Part shown: positions 14,364 through 22,766 of the stretch, one piece after another
How positions within the stretch are numbered: position 1 is the first letter of the stretch
Layout: every line of letters starts with the position of its first letter
Origin: JAGZHZ01 sp963929865
Lineage (GTDB): Bacteria; Bacillota; Clostridia; Lachnospirales; Lachnospiraceae
Length of the DNA stretch: 31,535 nucleotides
NCBI GenBank assembly: GCA_963929865.1
Contig: CAWVKK010000030.1
Location: 1 to 31,535 of the forward strand
Reading direction: 5' to 3'
The notes under the pieces: model-generated
The model's input: the letters and a program-made list of their open reading frames with translations, nothing else
Databases searched by the model: none
What the model was told of the DNA's origin: nothing
Made by a program: the position numbers and the translations under genes

Positions 14364-15857
14364 TTATAAAGTCTGGATAAATCTTCCGAACGCCTCGCGC
14401 CCCTCCGGCGTACATTTGTATACGCCGGCGTCCTCGAGCACCTTCGTGAACACATGTCCAATTTCCTCTTCCAGGATGCCGTGTATGTTCTCGGCAGTGA
14501 TGCTGCTGTATTTTGGAAGGAATTCCTCCACCCAGTCGGCGTGCTTTTCCAGCGCTTCGTCTGCGCGGATATCCTTGTGATTTAAGATCGCATCGGCGAG
14601 CAGTTCCATCTCTGCTTTCAGTCTTGCAGGAAGAACGGCAAGACCCATAACCTCGATCAGACCAATGTTTTCCTTTTTGATATGGTGAAGAGCGGCGTGC
14701 GGATGGTAGACGCCCAGCGGATGCTCCTCTGTTGTGATATTGTTGCGCAGGGCAAGGTCAAGCTCGAACGTATCGCCCACCTTTCTGGCGATCGGAGTGA
14801 TCGTGTTGTGCGGCTCTCCGTCCGTCTCGGCAAAGATAAAAGCTGCCTCGTCAGTGTAGCCTCTCCAGTTCTTTAAGATATGATCGGCAAGGTCGATCAG
14901 TCTCTTCTCATCGACAGAGCGGATGCGGATGACAGACAGCGGCCAGTGTACGATGCCGACTTCGACGTCTTCGTATCCGGAGATGAAAAAGTGCTGTTCG
15001 ATCGGGGCCTTCGCCATGGCAAACTGATAATTTCCGCCCTGGAAGTGGTCATGGCTTAAGATAGAGCCGCCCACGATCGGCAGATCCGCGTTGGAACCGA
15101 TAAAATAGTGAGGGAAGAGCTTGATGAAATCAAACAGTTTGACAAAGGTGTTGCGCTCAATTTTCATCGGGGTATGCTCACCGTTAAACACGATGCAGTG
15201 TTCGTTGTAGTAGACATAAGGAGAATACTGGAATCCCCAGTCGCTGTCATTGATGCGGATCGGAATGATGCGGTGATTCTGTCTTGCAGGATGGTTGACG
15301 CGCCCGGCATACCCTACGTTCTCCTTGCACAGAAGACATTTTGGATAACCGCTCTGTTTAGCCAGCTTTGCAGCGGCGATCGCCTTCGGGTCTTTCTCAG
15401 GTTTGGAGAGATTGATGGTGATGTCGATGCTTCCGTACGGACTCTCGACAGACCACTTCTGATCCTTTTTGATGCGGTAGCGGCGGATATAGTCGCTGTC
15501 CTGGCTTAACTTGTAGAAGTAATCCGTCGCCTCCTTGGGAGAGTTTTCATACAGAGCGTGAAATTTGCTGATGACTTCGCTCGGACGCGGCATCAGGCAG
15601 TTCATGATACGGGTGTCAAACAAATCTCTGTATACGACGCTGTTTTCCTTTAAGATACCGTTTTCATAAGCATAGTCGAGCAGATTTTTCAAAATTTCCT
15701 CCAGATCAAGATGGTCGGTGTCCACCTCCGGCTTTTCAAAATCGTCCTGCTCAAACAGATCCAGCAAAAGGTTTGTGGAATAGCTGACGTCATCCTTTGT
15801 GATCAATCCGGTCTGCAGTCCGTACTGGATCAGTTTTTCAATGTTTTCATAAAGCAT
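14364..15857 (-). CDS. galT: UDP-glucose--hexose-1-phosphate uridylyltransferase, class II
   Basis: The 497-residue enzyme swaps UMP between UDP-glucose and galactose-1-phosphate (EC 2.7.7.12), the second Leloir step. It is the long Firmicutes class II type (about 500 residues), with the His-x-His nucleophile region SHDHFQGGNYQ at about residues 280-290. I start at the ATG at 15857 because AGGAGG (minus strand, 15870-15865) has 7-base spacing to it and only 1 base to the ATG at 15863. It is second in a galK-galT operon with a 23-base gap. galE and galM are not in the window. It ends at a strong bidirectional terminator. Confidence 0.96.
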   Translation of the reverse strand: MLYENIEKLIQYGLQTGLITKDDVSYSTNLLLDLFEQDDFEKPEVDTDHLDLEEILKNLLDYAYENGILKENSVVYRDLFDTRIMNCLMPRPSEVISKFHALYENSPKEATDYFYKLSQDSDYIRRYRIKKDQKWSVESPYGSIDITINLSKPEKDPKAIAAAKLAKQSGYPKCLLCKENVGYAGRVNHPARQNHRIIPIRINDSDWGFQYSPYVYYNEHCIVFNGEHTPMKIERNTFVKLFDFIKLFPHYFIGSNADLPIVGGSILSHDHFQGGNYQFAMAKAPIEQHFFISGYEDVEVGIVHWPLSVIRIRSVDEKRLIDLADHILKNWRGYTDEAAFIFAETDGEPHNTITPIARKVGDTFELDLALRNNITTEEHPLGVYHPHAALHHIKKENIGLIEVMGLAVLPARLKAEMELLADAILNHKDIRADEALEKHADWVEEFLPKYSSITAENIHGILEEEIGHVFTKVLEDAGVYKCTPEGREAFGRFIQTL

Positions 15858-15880
15858 ATACATTTCCTCCTAAAAATAAA

Positions 15881-17047
15881 TTAACAGCGGCAAACGCCGG
15901 AACCTGTTTTTACCACATAAAAATCTGCCGGATAACCGATTGTCTTGCGGTAGGTATCTCCGACCTGGTCAATAAAGGAATCGACAGATTCATTTCTGAC
16001 CAGATTGACGGTGCATCCGCCAAAACCTGCGCCTGTCATGCGCGCGCCGAGAACCCCGGGATGTTCCCAGGCAGCCTGGGCAAGGGTATCAAGCTCAGGA
16101 CCGGTCACTTCGTAGTCGTCGCGCAGTGAAATATGAGATTCATTCATCAGCCTCCCAAACAGAGCAAGATTGTTTTCCTTCAAGGCATGTGCGGCCTGGA
16201 TTGTGCGCTGATTTTCCGAAACGGCATGGCGGGCGCGCCTGATGCAGATGGGGTCTGAAATTGCAGATTTTACCATCTCAAAAGCATCCATAGTCAGTTC
16301 ACCCAAAGAGGAGATGGTGGTCAGCCTTTGTAAGTCGTGAAGAGCTGTTTCACATTCCCGTCGGCGTTCATTATATTTGGAATTGGCAATACACCGCTTT
16401 TTATTGCTGTATGCGATGACTAATTTTTCATGCTCCAGATGAAGCGGAATGTATTCATAAGAAAGATTGCTGGTATCAAGAAAAAGAGCGTGATCTTTTT
16501 TGCCCATTGAAATGGTAAAAGGATCCATGACGCCGCAGTGAACGTGACAGTATGTATTTTCGGCTGACTGCGCAATCAGGGCAAGGTCAGAGCGGCTCAA
16601 GTCTGAAAAATCATACATTTCTTTTAAAATCAGGCACATTGCCATTTCCAGAGAAGCAGAAGAAGAAAGACCGGCGCCGCTTGGGATATCTCCCGCGATC
16701 AGGAGATCCATTCCATAAGGGATCTCATATCCTTTCTGCCGGAAGCTCCAGATAACGCCCTTTAAATAGTTCCCAAAACCGTCCGCAGGATTAAAAATGA
16801 GATGGTCCAGATCGGATTCCACAATACCCGTCTGTTCCATATTCTGCGAAAAAAAGCGCAGCTTTCGATCGCGGCGTTTCCGGACAGCAGCATACGTCCC
16901 CAAAGTAAGCGTACAGGGAAATACATGACCTCCATTGTAATCCGTATGCCCTCCAATCAGGTTAACGCGTCCAGGTGAAAAATAAGAAAGAATTTCTCCG
17001 CTCCCGCCGAAAAGCTCTGCGAATTTTTTTAATAATTTCTCTTTCAT
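15881..17047 (-). CDS. galK: galactokinase (GHMP family) with unusual signature residues
   Basis: The 388-residue kinase phosphorylates galactose with ATP (EC 2.7.1.6) and starts the Leloir operon galK-galT. The ATP loop is GDIPSGAGLSSSASLE (119-134). The galactokinase signature reads GRVNLIGGHTDYNGG (26-40), with G33 where the family has Glu. The catalytic-Asp motif is CGVMDPF (D175) with P176 where the family usually has Gln. Catalytic Arg (R27) and Asp are kept. GHMP motif 3, ARMTGAGFGGC, is intact near the C-terminus. AAAGGAG precedes the ATG. Most likely it is a working GalK, but the sugar-contact change could alter specificity. Confidence 0.93.
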   Translation of the reverse strand: MKEKLLKKFAELFGGSGEILSYFSPGRVNLIGGHTDYNGGHVFPCTLTLGTYAAVRKRRDRKLRFFSQNMEQTGIVESDLDHLIFNPADGFGNYLKGVIWSFRQKGYEIPYGMDLLIAGDIPSGAGLSSSASLEMAMCLILKEMYDFSDLSRSDLALIAQSAENTYCHVHCGVMDPFTISMGKKDHALFLDTSNLSYEYIPLHLEHEKLVIAYSNKKRCIANSKYNERRRECETALHDLQRLTTISSLGELTMDAFEMVKSAISDPICIRRARHAVSENQRTIQAAHALKENNLALFGRLMNESHISLRDDYEVTGPELDTLAQAAWEHPGVLGARMTGAGFGGCTVNLVRNESVDSFIDQVGDTYRKTIGYPADFYVVKTGSGVCRC

Positions 17048-17096
17048 TCTGCTTTCTCCTTTGATTCTTCATATATAATAAGCTGTTTTCAGCCCT

Positions 17097-17102
17097 ATTA
17101 TA
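17097..17102 (-). promoter_or_regulatory. -10 element of the galK-galT operon
   Basis: The minus strand reads TATGATATAATAGGG, giving TATAAT at 17102-17097, about 50 bases before galK. The -35 region is T-rich without a clear TTGACA. No cre-like site was recognised. Confidence 0.5.
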
Positions 17103-17151
17103 TCATAAATCCTATAAAAAAGAAAAATTTTATTAAGAATTGTGAAAAAAT

Positions 17152-17180
17152 TTGATTCAAAATATAAGCTGTAGTACAAT
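17152..17180 (+). promoter_or_regulatory. promoter of the lipid kinase gene
   Basis: TTGATT (17152-17157) and TACAAT (17175-17180) have a 17-base spacer, 38 bases ahead of the start codon and divergent from the galK promoter. Confidence 0.65.
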
Positions 17181-17218
17181 GATCCTGGTGGGAAGAACAA
17201 AAGAAAGCGAGCTGGTGG

Positions 17219-18247
17219 ATGATGAAAAGGAAGAAAAAAATGTTGTTCCTGTTTAATATGAAATCCGGAAAAGGAATGATCCGCAGCCGATTAGGGGAAA
17301 TACTCGATATTTTTGTCAAGGGAGGATATGAGGTGACGGCGCACCCGACGCAGTGCCTGAAGGACGCCGAGAACATAACGGCACAGGAAGCGGGAAACTA
17401 CGATATCGTCGTCTGCAGCGGCGGAGACGGGACGCTGGACGAGGTGGTGACCGGGATGATGAAAAGAGAAGAGAGAAAGCCGATCGGCTATATTCCGGCA
17501 GGCAGCACGAACGACTTTGGAAATACGCTCGGGATCAACAAAAACATGGAGGACGCCGCGTGGGATATTATTCAGGGCTCTCCGTTTGCGTGCGATATCG
17601 GGACATTCAACGACGATTTTTTTGTATATATAGCAGCGTTTGGAGCTTTTACCGACGTCTCCTACGAGACGAAGCAGGAAGTAAAGAACGTACTTGGGCA
17701 TCTCGCCTATATCATTGAAGGAATGAAGAAGCTTCCAAACCTGAAATCGTATCAGATGACGATACAGTGTGAAAACCGGAAAATCGAAGGGAAATTTTTG
17801 TACGGCATGATCACAAATTCAGACTCCGTCGGGGGATTTAAGCATATTGTGGGGAAAAATGTAAAGCTCAACGACGGAGTCTTTGAAGTAGTCCTGATCC
17901 GAGAGCCGAAAAACCCCTTTGATTTTCAGTCGATTGTCACGTCGATTCTGATGCGCGATATTGAACACAATGAACGCATTATCACGTTTAAGACGGATAG
18001 AGTGACGATAGAATCAGAAAAAGAAATTCCCTGGACTTTGGACGGCGAATTCGGAGGGAAACATACAAAGGTGAAGATTTCCAACAAGCACCAGGCGATA
18101 CAGATTATGGTAAATGAAAAGAAAAGCCAGGAAAAACGGGAAAGCGCAAAGCAGACGGCCGAAACGGCGCAGGAGGGAGAGATGAAAAAAACAGAGCCTG
18201 AGAAAATTGAAAATGGGAATTCCTTTTTTAGACAAAATGAGTTATAA
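17219..18247 (+). CDS. diacylglycerol kinase family lipid kinase (DgkB/YegS-like)
   Basis: The 342-residue soluble kinase has an N-terminal catalytic domain with GGDGT at residues 68-72, then PAGSTNDFGNTL, and a C-terminal beta-sandwich with IPWTLDGEFGG. These are hallmarks of the DAGK_cat fold that phosphorylates diacylglycerol or related lipids at the membrane. The last 45 residues are a Lys/Glu/Gln-rich tail, likely disordered. Start is ATG 17219, or the next codon at 17222; the ribosome site is weak (GGTGG). The 3' end carries the promoter of the aldolase gene, whose TATAAT overlaps this gene's stop codon. The lipid substrate is not provable from sequence. Confidence 0.9.
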   Translation: MMKRKKKMLFLFNMKSGKGMIRSRLGEILDIFVKGGYEVTAHPTQCLKDAENITAQEAGNYDIVVCSGGDGTLDEVVTGMMKREERKPIGYIPAGSTNDFGNTLGINKNMEDAAWDIIQGSPFACDIGTFNDDFFVYIAAFGAFTDVSYETKQEVKNVLGHLAYIIEGMKKLPNLKSYQMTIQCENRKIEGKFLYGMITNSDSVGGFKHIVGKNVKLNDGVFEVVLIREPKNPFDFQSIVTSILMRDIEHNERIITFKTDRVTIESEKEIPWTLDGEFGGKHTKVKISNKHQAIQIMVNEKKSQEKRESAKQTAETAQEGEMKKTEPEKIENGNSFFRQNEL

Positions 18248-18248
18248 T
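18243..18248 (+). promoter_or_regulatory. -10 element of the aldolase gene overlapping the upstream stop codon
   Basis: TATAAT spans the TAA stop (18245-18247) of the lipid kinase gene, 43 bases before the fba ATG. The matching -35 position reads TTCCTT, a weak fit, so this is only moderately supported. Confidence 0.5.
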
Positions 18249-18291
18249 AGGAAAAGCAGTAGGTGCAATTTAATTTACGGAGGTAAAAATC

Positions 18292-19155
18292 ATGTTAGTA
18301 TCAGCAAAAGAAATGTTGGAGAAAGCAAAAGCAGGTCACTATGCAGTTGGTCAGTTCAATATCAATAACCTGGAATGGACAAAAGCAATTCTGCAGACAG
18401 CACAGGAATTAAACTCCCCTGTCATCCTCGGCGTATCTGAGGGAGCAGGAAAATATATGGCAGGATATAAGACCGTTGTCGGCATGGTAAACGGTATGCT
18501 GGAAGAATTAAAGATTACCGTTCCGGTAGCCCTTCATCTGGACCACGGCGGATATGAAGCCTGCTATAAATGTATCGAAGCAGGATTCTCATCGGTAATG
18601 TTCGACGGCTCTCATTATCCGATCGAAGAAAACGTAGAAAAGACAAAAGAACTGGTAAAAGTATGCGCTGAAAAAGGACTGTCTCTGGAAGCAGAGGTTG
18701 GATCCATCGGCGGAGAAGAAGACGGCGTTGTCGGAATGGGCGAATGCGCAGATCCGAATGAATGCAAGATGATCGCAGACCTGGGCGTTACCATGCTTGC
18801 AGCAGGTATCGGAAACATTCACGGAAAATATCCGGCAAACTGGAAAGGATTAAGCTTTGAGACACTCGACGCTATCCAGGCTCTGACAGGAGATATGCCG
18901 TTAGTTCTTCACGGCGGCACAGGAATCCCGGCCGACATGATCAAGAAAGCAATCAGCTTAGGCGTTGCAAAAATCAATGTCAACACAGAGTGCCAGTTAG
19001 CATTCGCAGCCGCTACGCGCGAGTATGTCGAGGCAGGCAAAGATTTACAGGGCAAGGGATATGACCCGCGTAAATTACTGGCTCCGGGCGCAGAGGCAAT
19101 CAAAGCGACAGTAAAAGAAAAAATGGAACTGTTCGGATCGGTAGGAAAAGCTTGA
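18292..19155 (+). CDS. fba: fructose-1,6-bisphosphate aldolase, class II
   Basis: The 287-residue zinc aldolase of glycolysis splits fructose-1,6-bisphosphate into dihydroxyacetone phosphate and glyceraldehyde-3-phosphate. The key motif is H82-L-D84-H85-G, with D84 as proton donor and H85 as a zinc ligand. Further zinc histidines are in GNIHGKY and VLHGGTG. The phosphate-binding motif is KINVNTE. Length and lack of large inserts fit the class IIA/B short form of Clostridia. AGGAGG-like GGAGGT lies ahead of the ATG. The even, restricted codon choice suggests high expression. A strong terminator follows. The related tagatose-bisphosphate aldolase is possible in this family, but a single-copy gene in this setting favours Fba. 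Confidence 0.93.
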   Translation: MLVSAKEMLEKAKAGHYAVGQFNINNLEWTKAILQTAQELNSPVILGVSEGAGKYMAGYKTVVGMVNGMLEELKITVPVALHLDHGGYEACYKCIEAGFSSVMFDGSHYPIEENVEKTKELVKVCAEKGLSLEAEVGSIGGEEDGVVGMGECADPNECKMIADLGVTMLAAGIGNIHGKYPANWKGLSFETLDAIQALTGDMPLVLHGGTGIPADMIKKAISLGVAKINVNTECQLAFAAATREYVEAGKDLQGKGYDPRKLLAPGAEAIKATVKEKMELFGSVGKA

Positions 19156-19201
19156 GCATCTGGTCAGCGGAACAAGACACCGTGATAGAGAACATGCAGG
19201 A

Positions 19202-19232
19202 GGGAATGTTGGAGATCAGCATTCCCTTTTTT
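19202..19232 (+). terminator. intrinsic terminator after fba
   Basis: GGGAATG (19202-19208) pairs with CATTCCC (19220-19226), with an inner TG/CA pair, then TTTTTT (19227-19232). Confidence 0.9.
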
Positions 19233-19254
19233 GGCGGCGCAGAAGAGAAAAATC

Positions 19255-19283
19255 TTGCATTCTTAAGAAGATTACGGTATTTT
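19255..19283 (+). promoter_or_regulatory. putative promoter of the glutamine synthetase gene
   Basis: TTGCAT (19255-19260) and TATTTT (19278-19283) have a 17-base spacer, 44 bases before the ATG. No GlnR or other operator was recognised. Confidence 0.5.
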
Positions 19284-19327
19284 TATTAGAAAAGAAAATG
19301 AAAGGAAAAAGAAAGGAAAAGTAGAAA

Positions 19328-21439
19328 ATGGCAAACAAAGTCAATGTTACTGAAATTTTTGGAAAGAATGTCTTTAATGACAAGGTAATGCGTGAGAGAC
19401 TTCCTAAAAAAGTGTACATCGAGCTTCATAAAACCATTGATGAAGGAAAAGAGCTTGATCCGATGATTGCCGAGGTAGTGGCAGGAGCGATGAAGGACTG
19501 GGCGGTGGAAAAAGGCGCTACGCATTACACGCATTGGTTTCAGCCGCTGACAGGAGCGACGGCGGAAAAGCACGACGCTTTTATCACTGCGCCGCACAAG
19601 GACGGATCGATCCTGATGGAATTTTCAGGAAAAGAACTCATTAAGGGAGAACCAGATGCCTCTTCTTTCCCATCAGGAGGACTGCGCGCCACCTTTGAGG
19701 CCAGAGGATACACAGTATGGGACTGCACCTCCCCGGCCTTTGTCAGAGAAGATGCAGCGGGCGCCATCTTGTGCATCCCAACCGCTTTCTGTTCCTACAC
19801 AGGAGAGGCGCTGGATCAGAAAACGCCTCTCCTGCGCTCGATGGAAGCGATTCAAAAGCAGGCGCTGCGCCTCCTGCGCTTATTCGGTAACAAGACTTCC
19901 AAGAAAGTGACGCCGTCGGTGGGCGTGGAGCAGGAATACTTTATTGTAGACCGCCAGAAATACTTAAAGAGAAAAGACTTAATCTTTACAGGGCGGACGC
20001 TGTTCGGGGCAATGCCGCCAAAAGGACAGGAACTCGACGACCATTACTTTGGGGTAATCCGGGAGCGGATTGCCGGCTTTATGAAAGACGTCAACGAGGA
20101 GCTGTGGAAGCTCGGCGTCTCATCAAAGACACAGCACAACGAGGTCGCGCCGGCGCAGCATGAGCTTGCCCCGATTTACGCACAGTGCAACGTGGCGGCA
20201 GATCACAACCAGATCATTATGGAAACGCTCAAGAGAATTGCCGAGCAGCACGGTCTGCAGTGCCTGCTCCACGAAAAACCGTTTGCGGGAGTCAACGGTT
20301 CCGGAAAGCACAACAACTGGTCTTTGACGACAGACGACGGGATCAACCTGCTTGAACCAGGAAAAACGCCGCATGAAAATATTCAGTTTTTGATGATTCT
20401 GGTGTGTATTCTGCGCGCAGTGGATCTCCATGCGGATCTGCTCAGAGAGTCGGCCGCCGATATCGGAAATGAACACAGACTGGGGGCCAACGAGGCGCCG
20501 CCTGCGATCGTCTCGGTCTTCCTCGGAAATCAGCTGGAGGATGTGCTGGCTCAGCTCATCAGCACCGGCGAGGCAACCCACAGCTTAAAGGGAGGAAGAC
20601 TTCACACTGGAGTTAAAACGCTCTCAGACGTGGCAAAGGACGCGACAGACAGAAACAGAACTTCACCGTTTGCTTTTACAGGAAATAAATTTGAGTTCCG
20701 CATGGTGGGATCAAGAGATTCCGTGGCCGAATGCAACGTCGTGATCAATACCATCGTAGCGGAATCCTTTGCAGACGCCTGCGATGTGCTGGAAAAAGCA
20801 GAAAATTTTGAGATGGCAGTCCACGATCTGATCAAGGAATACGCGACAGAGCATCAGAGGATTGTGTTTAACGGAAACGGATATTCCGAAGAGTGGGTGG
20901 AAGAGGCAAAAAGGAGAGGTCTTCCAAACATTGCCTCTATGGTCGATGCGATTCCGGCGCTCGTCACAGAAAAAGCAGTAAAAATGTTTGAGCGCTTCCA
21001 TGTGTTTACGCAGGTGGAGCTGGAGTCGAGAGCGGAGATCCAGTACGGGACGTATGCAAAGGGAATCAATATAGAGGCGCGCGCGATGATTGACATCGCA
21101 AGCAAACATATCATTCCGGCTGTGATCCGCTCCACCAGACAGCTGGCCGACACGATCAACGCGGTGACGGCGGCAGGAGGGGACAGCAGCGTGCAGGCAG
21201 AACTTTTAAGCGAGACGTCCGCTCTGCTAAAGCAGACAAAGCAGGCGCTGAAAAAGCTGGAGGAAGATACGGAACGCGCAGCGTATGAAAAATCGGGAAG
21301 AGAGCGGGCAATGTATTTCCATGACGTGGTGTTTGAGGATATGGCGCAGCTGCGCAGGCCGGTGGATGAACTGGAGATGATTGTCGACAAAGAGATCTGG
21401 CCGATGCCTTCCTACGGCGATCTGCTCTTTGAGGTGTAA
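19328..21439 (+). CDS. glnN: glutamine synthetase, type III
   Basis: The 703-residue enzyme makes glutamine from glutamate, ammonia and ATP (EC 6.3.1.2). The length of about 700 residues, nearly twice GSI, and motifs such as FPSGGLRATFEARGYTVWD, VGVEQEYFI, GSGKHNNWSL and NKFEFRMVGS (near 453-462) mark the GSIII (GlnN) class of Bacteroides and Clostridia, which forms double hexamers. The C-terminal third is helical (QLADTINAVTAAGG...). AAAGGAAAAG precedes the ATG. It is monocistronic, between the fba terminator and its own at 21479-21513. It is the ammonia-assimilating gene in the window; no functional link to amiE can be shown beyond shared nitrogen metabolism. Confidence 0.96.
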   Translation: MANKVNVTEIFGKNVFNDKVMRERLPKKVYIELHKTIDEGKELDPMIAEVVAGAMKDWAVEKGATHYTHWFQPLTGATAEKHDAFITAPHKDGSILMEFSGKELIKGEPDASSFPSGGLRATFEARGYTVWDCTSPAFVREDAAGAILCIPTAFCSYTGEALDQKTPLLRSMEAIQKQALRLLRLFGNKTSKKVTPSVGVEQEYFIVDRQKYLKRKDLIFTGRTLFGAMPPKGQELDDHYFGVIRERIAGFMKDVNEELWKLGVSSKTQHNEVAPAQHELAPIYAQCNVAADHNQIIMETLKRIAEQHGLQCLLHEKPFAGVNGSGKHNNWSLTTDDGINLLEPGKTPHENIQFLMILVCILRAVDLHADLLRESAADIGNEHRLGANEAPPAIVSVFLGNQLEDVLAQLISTGEATHSLKGGRLHTGVKTLSDVAKDATDRNRTSPFAFTGNKFEFRMVGSRDSVAECNVVINTIVAESFADACDVLEKAENFEMAVHDLIKEYATEHQRIVFNGNGYSEEWVEEAKRRGLPNIASMVDAIPALVTEKAVKMFERFHVFTQVELESRAEIQYGTYAKGINIEARAMIDIASKHIIPAVIRSTRQLADTINAVTAAGGDSSVQAELLSETSALLKQTKQALKKLEEDTERAAYEKSGRERAMYFHDVVFEDMAQLRRPVDELEMIVDKEIWPMPSYGDLLFEV

Positions 21440-21478
21440 GATTTTTCCAGAGAGGGAGACAGCTTTTTGACAGAAAAA

Positions 21479-21513
21479 GACAGGGTATCTGCAGAAAACG
21501 GATACCCTGTTTT
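21479..21513 (+). terminator. intrinsic terminator after glnN
   Basis: CAGGGTATC (21481-21489) pairs perfectly with GATACCCTG (21501-21509), followed by TTTT. Confidence 0.85.
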
Positions 21514-21939
21514 GGCGATATACGAAGGTATGTTGGATGTAATGAGGAATCGAAAAAATGATATTAAGAAGGATTGGGATATTACCGTATACCGCCATAA
21601 AAGGGAGGATGCCCGGCAGGGGGACACAGCCGGGCACTATTATGAAAAAGTTTATCAAAAATTAGAAATTGGCGTATTAATTAGATGATATCGGAGTCAA
21701 AGCTTTTTGTCTCCGTCATTGACTTATAATAAGAATAAAAAAAAGAAATGAAGAAATCGTTAGAAACAGGTAAAAAAATTTTAAAGGTATCGTGAATAAA
21801 ATATGAACGAAGTTTGGAAAATAATGCGGAAATACGGCAAATTTATTATAAAATAGACGATAAGTTGAAATAAGGGGCAAATTATGGTAAAGTGTGGGTA
21901 AAGAATCAAACTATGGAAAAATTTCTGGGTGAGCGTATT
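21514..21939. other. 426-base gap with hairpins and a doubtful small ORF
   Basis: Between the glnN terminator and the next gene I see no clear gene. A 52-codon frame (ATG 21530 to TGA 21688; it extends upstream through the terminator to TTG 21467) has a plausible charged composition but no convincing ribosome site. Two further stems are present: GCCCGGC/GCCGGGC (21611-21617, 21629-21635) and CGGAG-CAAA/TTTG-CTCCG (21692-21715). TATAAT at 21725-21730 lacks a good -35. Just before the next gene, AAGGGG and ATG 21884 open a 5-codon mini-ORF. Confidence 0.4.
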
Positions 21940-22620
21940 ATGAAAAAAATAGAAGTGTTGGGCTGCCGGATTGACGATCTGAGTCCGATGGAAGCAGTAG
22001 AAAAGATAGAGACGTATGTGCAGTCGGGAATTATGTGTTCAGTCGGAATGATCAACAGAAGAATGCTGATGTATGCGGCTAAAGACGAAGAGTATCGCAG
22101 TCAGATTGAAAAGCTCGATATCGCAATCATTAATGACCGTGAGGTCTTAAAGGCGGCTGAGATTGAGACTCCGAAGAAAAAGGAGGAAGTCGACAGGAAC
22201 GCTTTTTTGACAGAGCTTTTAAACGACGCGGTCCGCAGAAAACGGACAGTGGCAATTCTGGCAGATCTGGAGGACGAGCGGATTGCGTGCGAAGAGTACC
22301 TTGCCGAACACCATGGAGGACTCCAGATTATCGGATCCTTTTCGATTGAGGAGAGCTCTCTTGCGGACGATGACGCCATTGTCAATATGCTGAACGCGGT
22401 CACAGAGGACATTCTGCTGGTGATGATCCCCTCCCCCGAGCAGGAACGATTTCTCTTTTCCAACCGCGGAAAGCTGGGAGTTAAGGTGTGGGTCGGAATT
22501 GGAACAGAGATGATGGAGAAATATTCCAGCGATCTGGGAATGGGATTTTTTGAACGGCTGCTGGACAAGAGGAAATTCAAACGGCAGGTTTCGCGGTATC
22601 AAAATGAAAGAGAAAATTAG
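21940..22620 (+). CDS. WecG/TagA/CpsF-like glycosyltransferase family protein, diverged
   Basis: The 226-residue protein starts KKIEVLGCRIDDLSPMEAVEKIE, the usual opening of the WecG/TagA/CpsF family, and ends LLDKRKFKRQVSRYQ, like the family C-terminus. The active-site region is altered. Where members have VTxN and LPDGIG, this has GMIN and INDREV, so the conserved Thr and the DG pair are missing although one Asp remains. It may be a non-catalytic or re-purposed homologue; a transfer of N-acetylmannosamine should not be assumed. Start at ATG 21940 follows family length; in-frame starts at 21892 and 21913 are possible. No wall or capsule genes are nearby. Confidence 0.7.
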   Translation: MKKIEVLGCRIDDLSPMEAVEKIETYVQSGIMCSVGMINRRMLMYAAKDEEYRSQIEKLDIAIINDREVLKAAEIETPKKKEEVDRNAFLTELLNDAVRRKRTVAILADLEDERIACEEYLAEHHGGLQIIGSFSIEESSLADDDAIVNMLNAVTEDILLVMIPSPEQERFLFSNRGKLGVKVWVGIGTEMMEKYSSDLGMGFFERLLDKRKFKRQVSRYQNEREN

Positions 22621-22682
22621 GATTTTAAAATAAATTTGTGAAAAGTGCAACAATTTTTCTTTATTTTTTTCTATGTTTATAT

Positions 22683-22688
22683 TACAAT
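22683..22688 (+). promoter_or_regulatory. possible -10 element for the CdaR-type gene
   Basis: TACAAT in an AT-rich gap, about 80 bases before the GTG start. No convincing -35 was seen. Confidence 0.35.
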
Positions 22689-22766
22689 AGTATACAGAGA
22701 TTGGCGGACATTTACAAAAAAAGCGTAGAAAGAAGTCTATAAAAAAAGAAAAAGGAGTGGCGCATC

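Noticed and set aside
21467..21688. 73-codon TTG-started ORF after glnN
   Set aside because: It runs through a strong terminator hairpin. The part after the hairpin is kept only as a doubtful small frame in the gap description.
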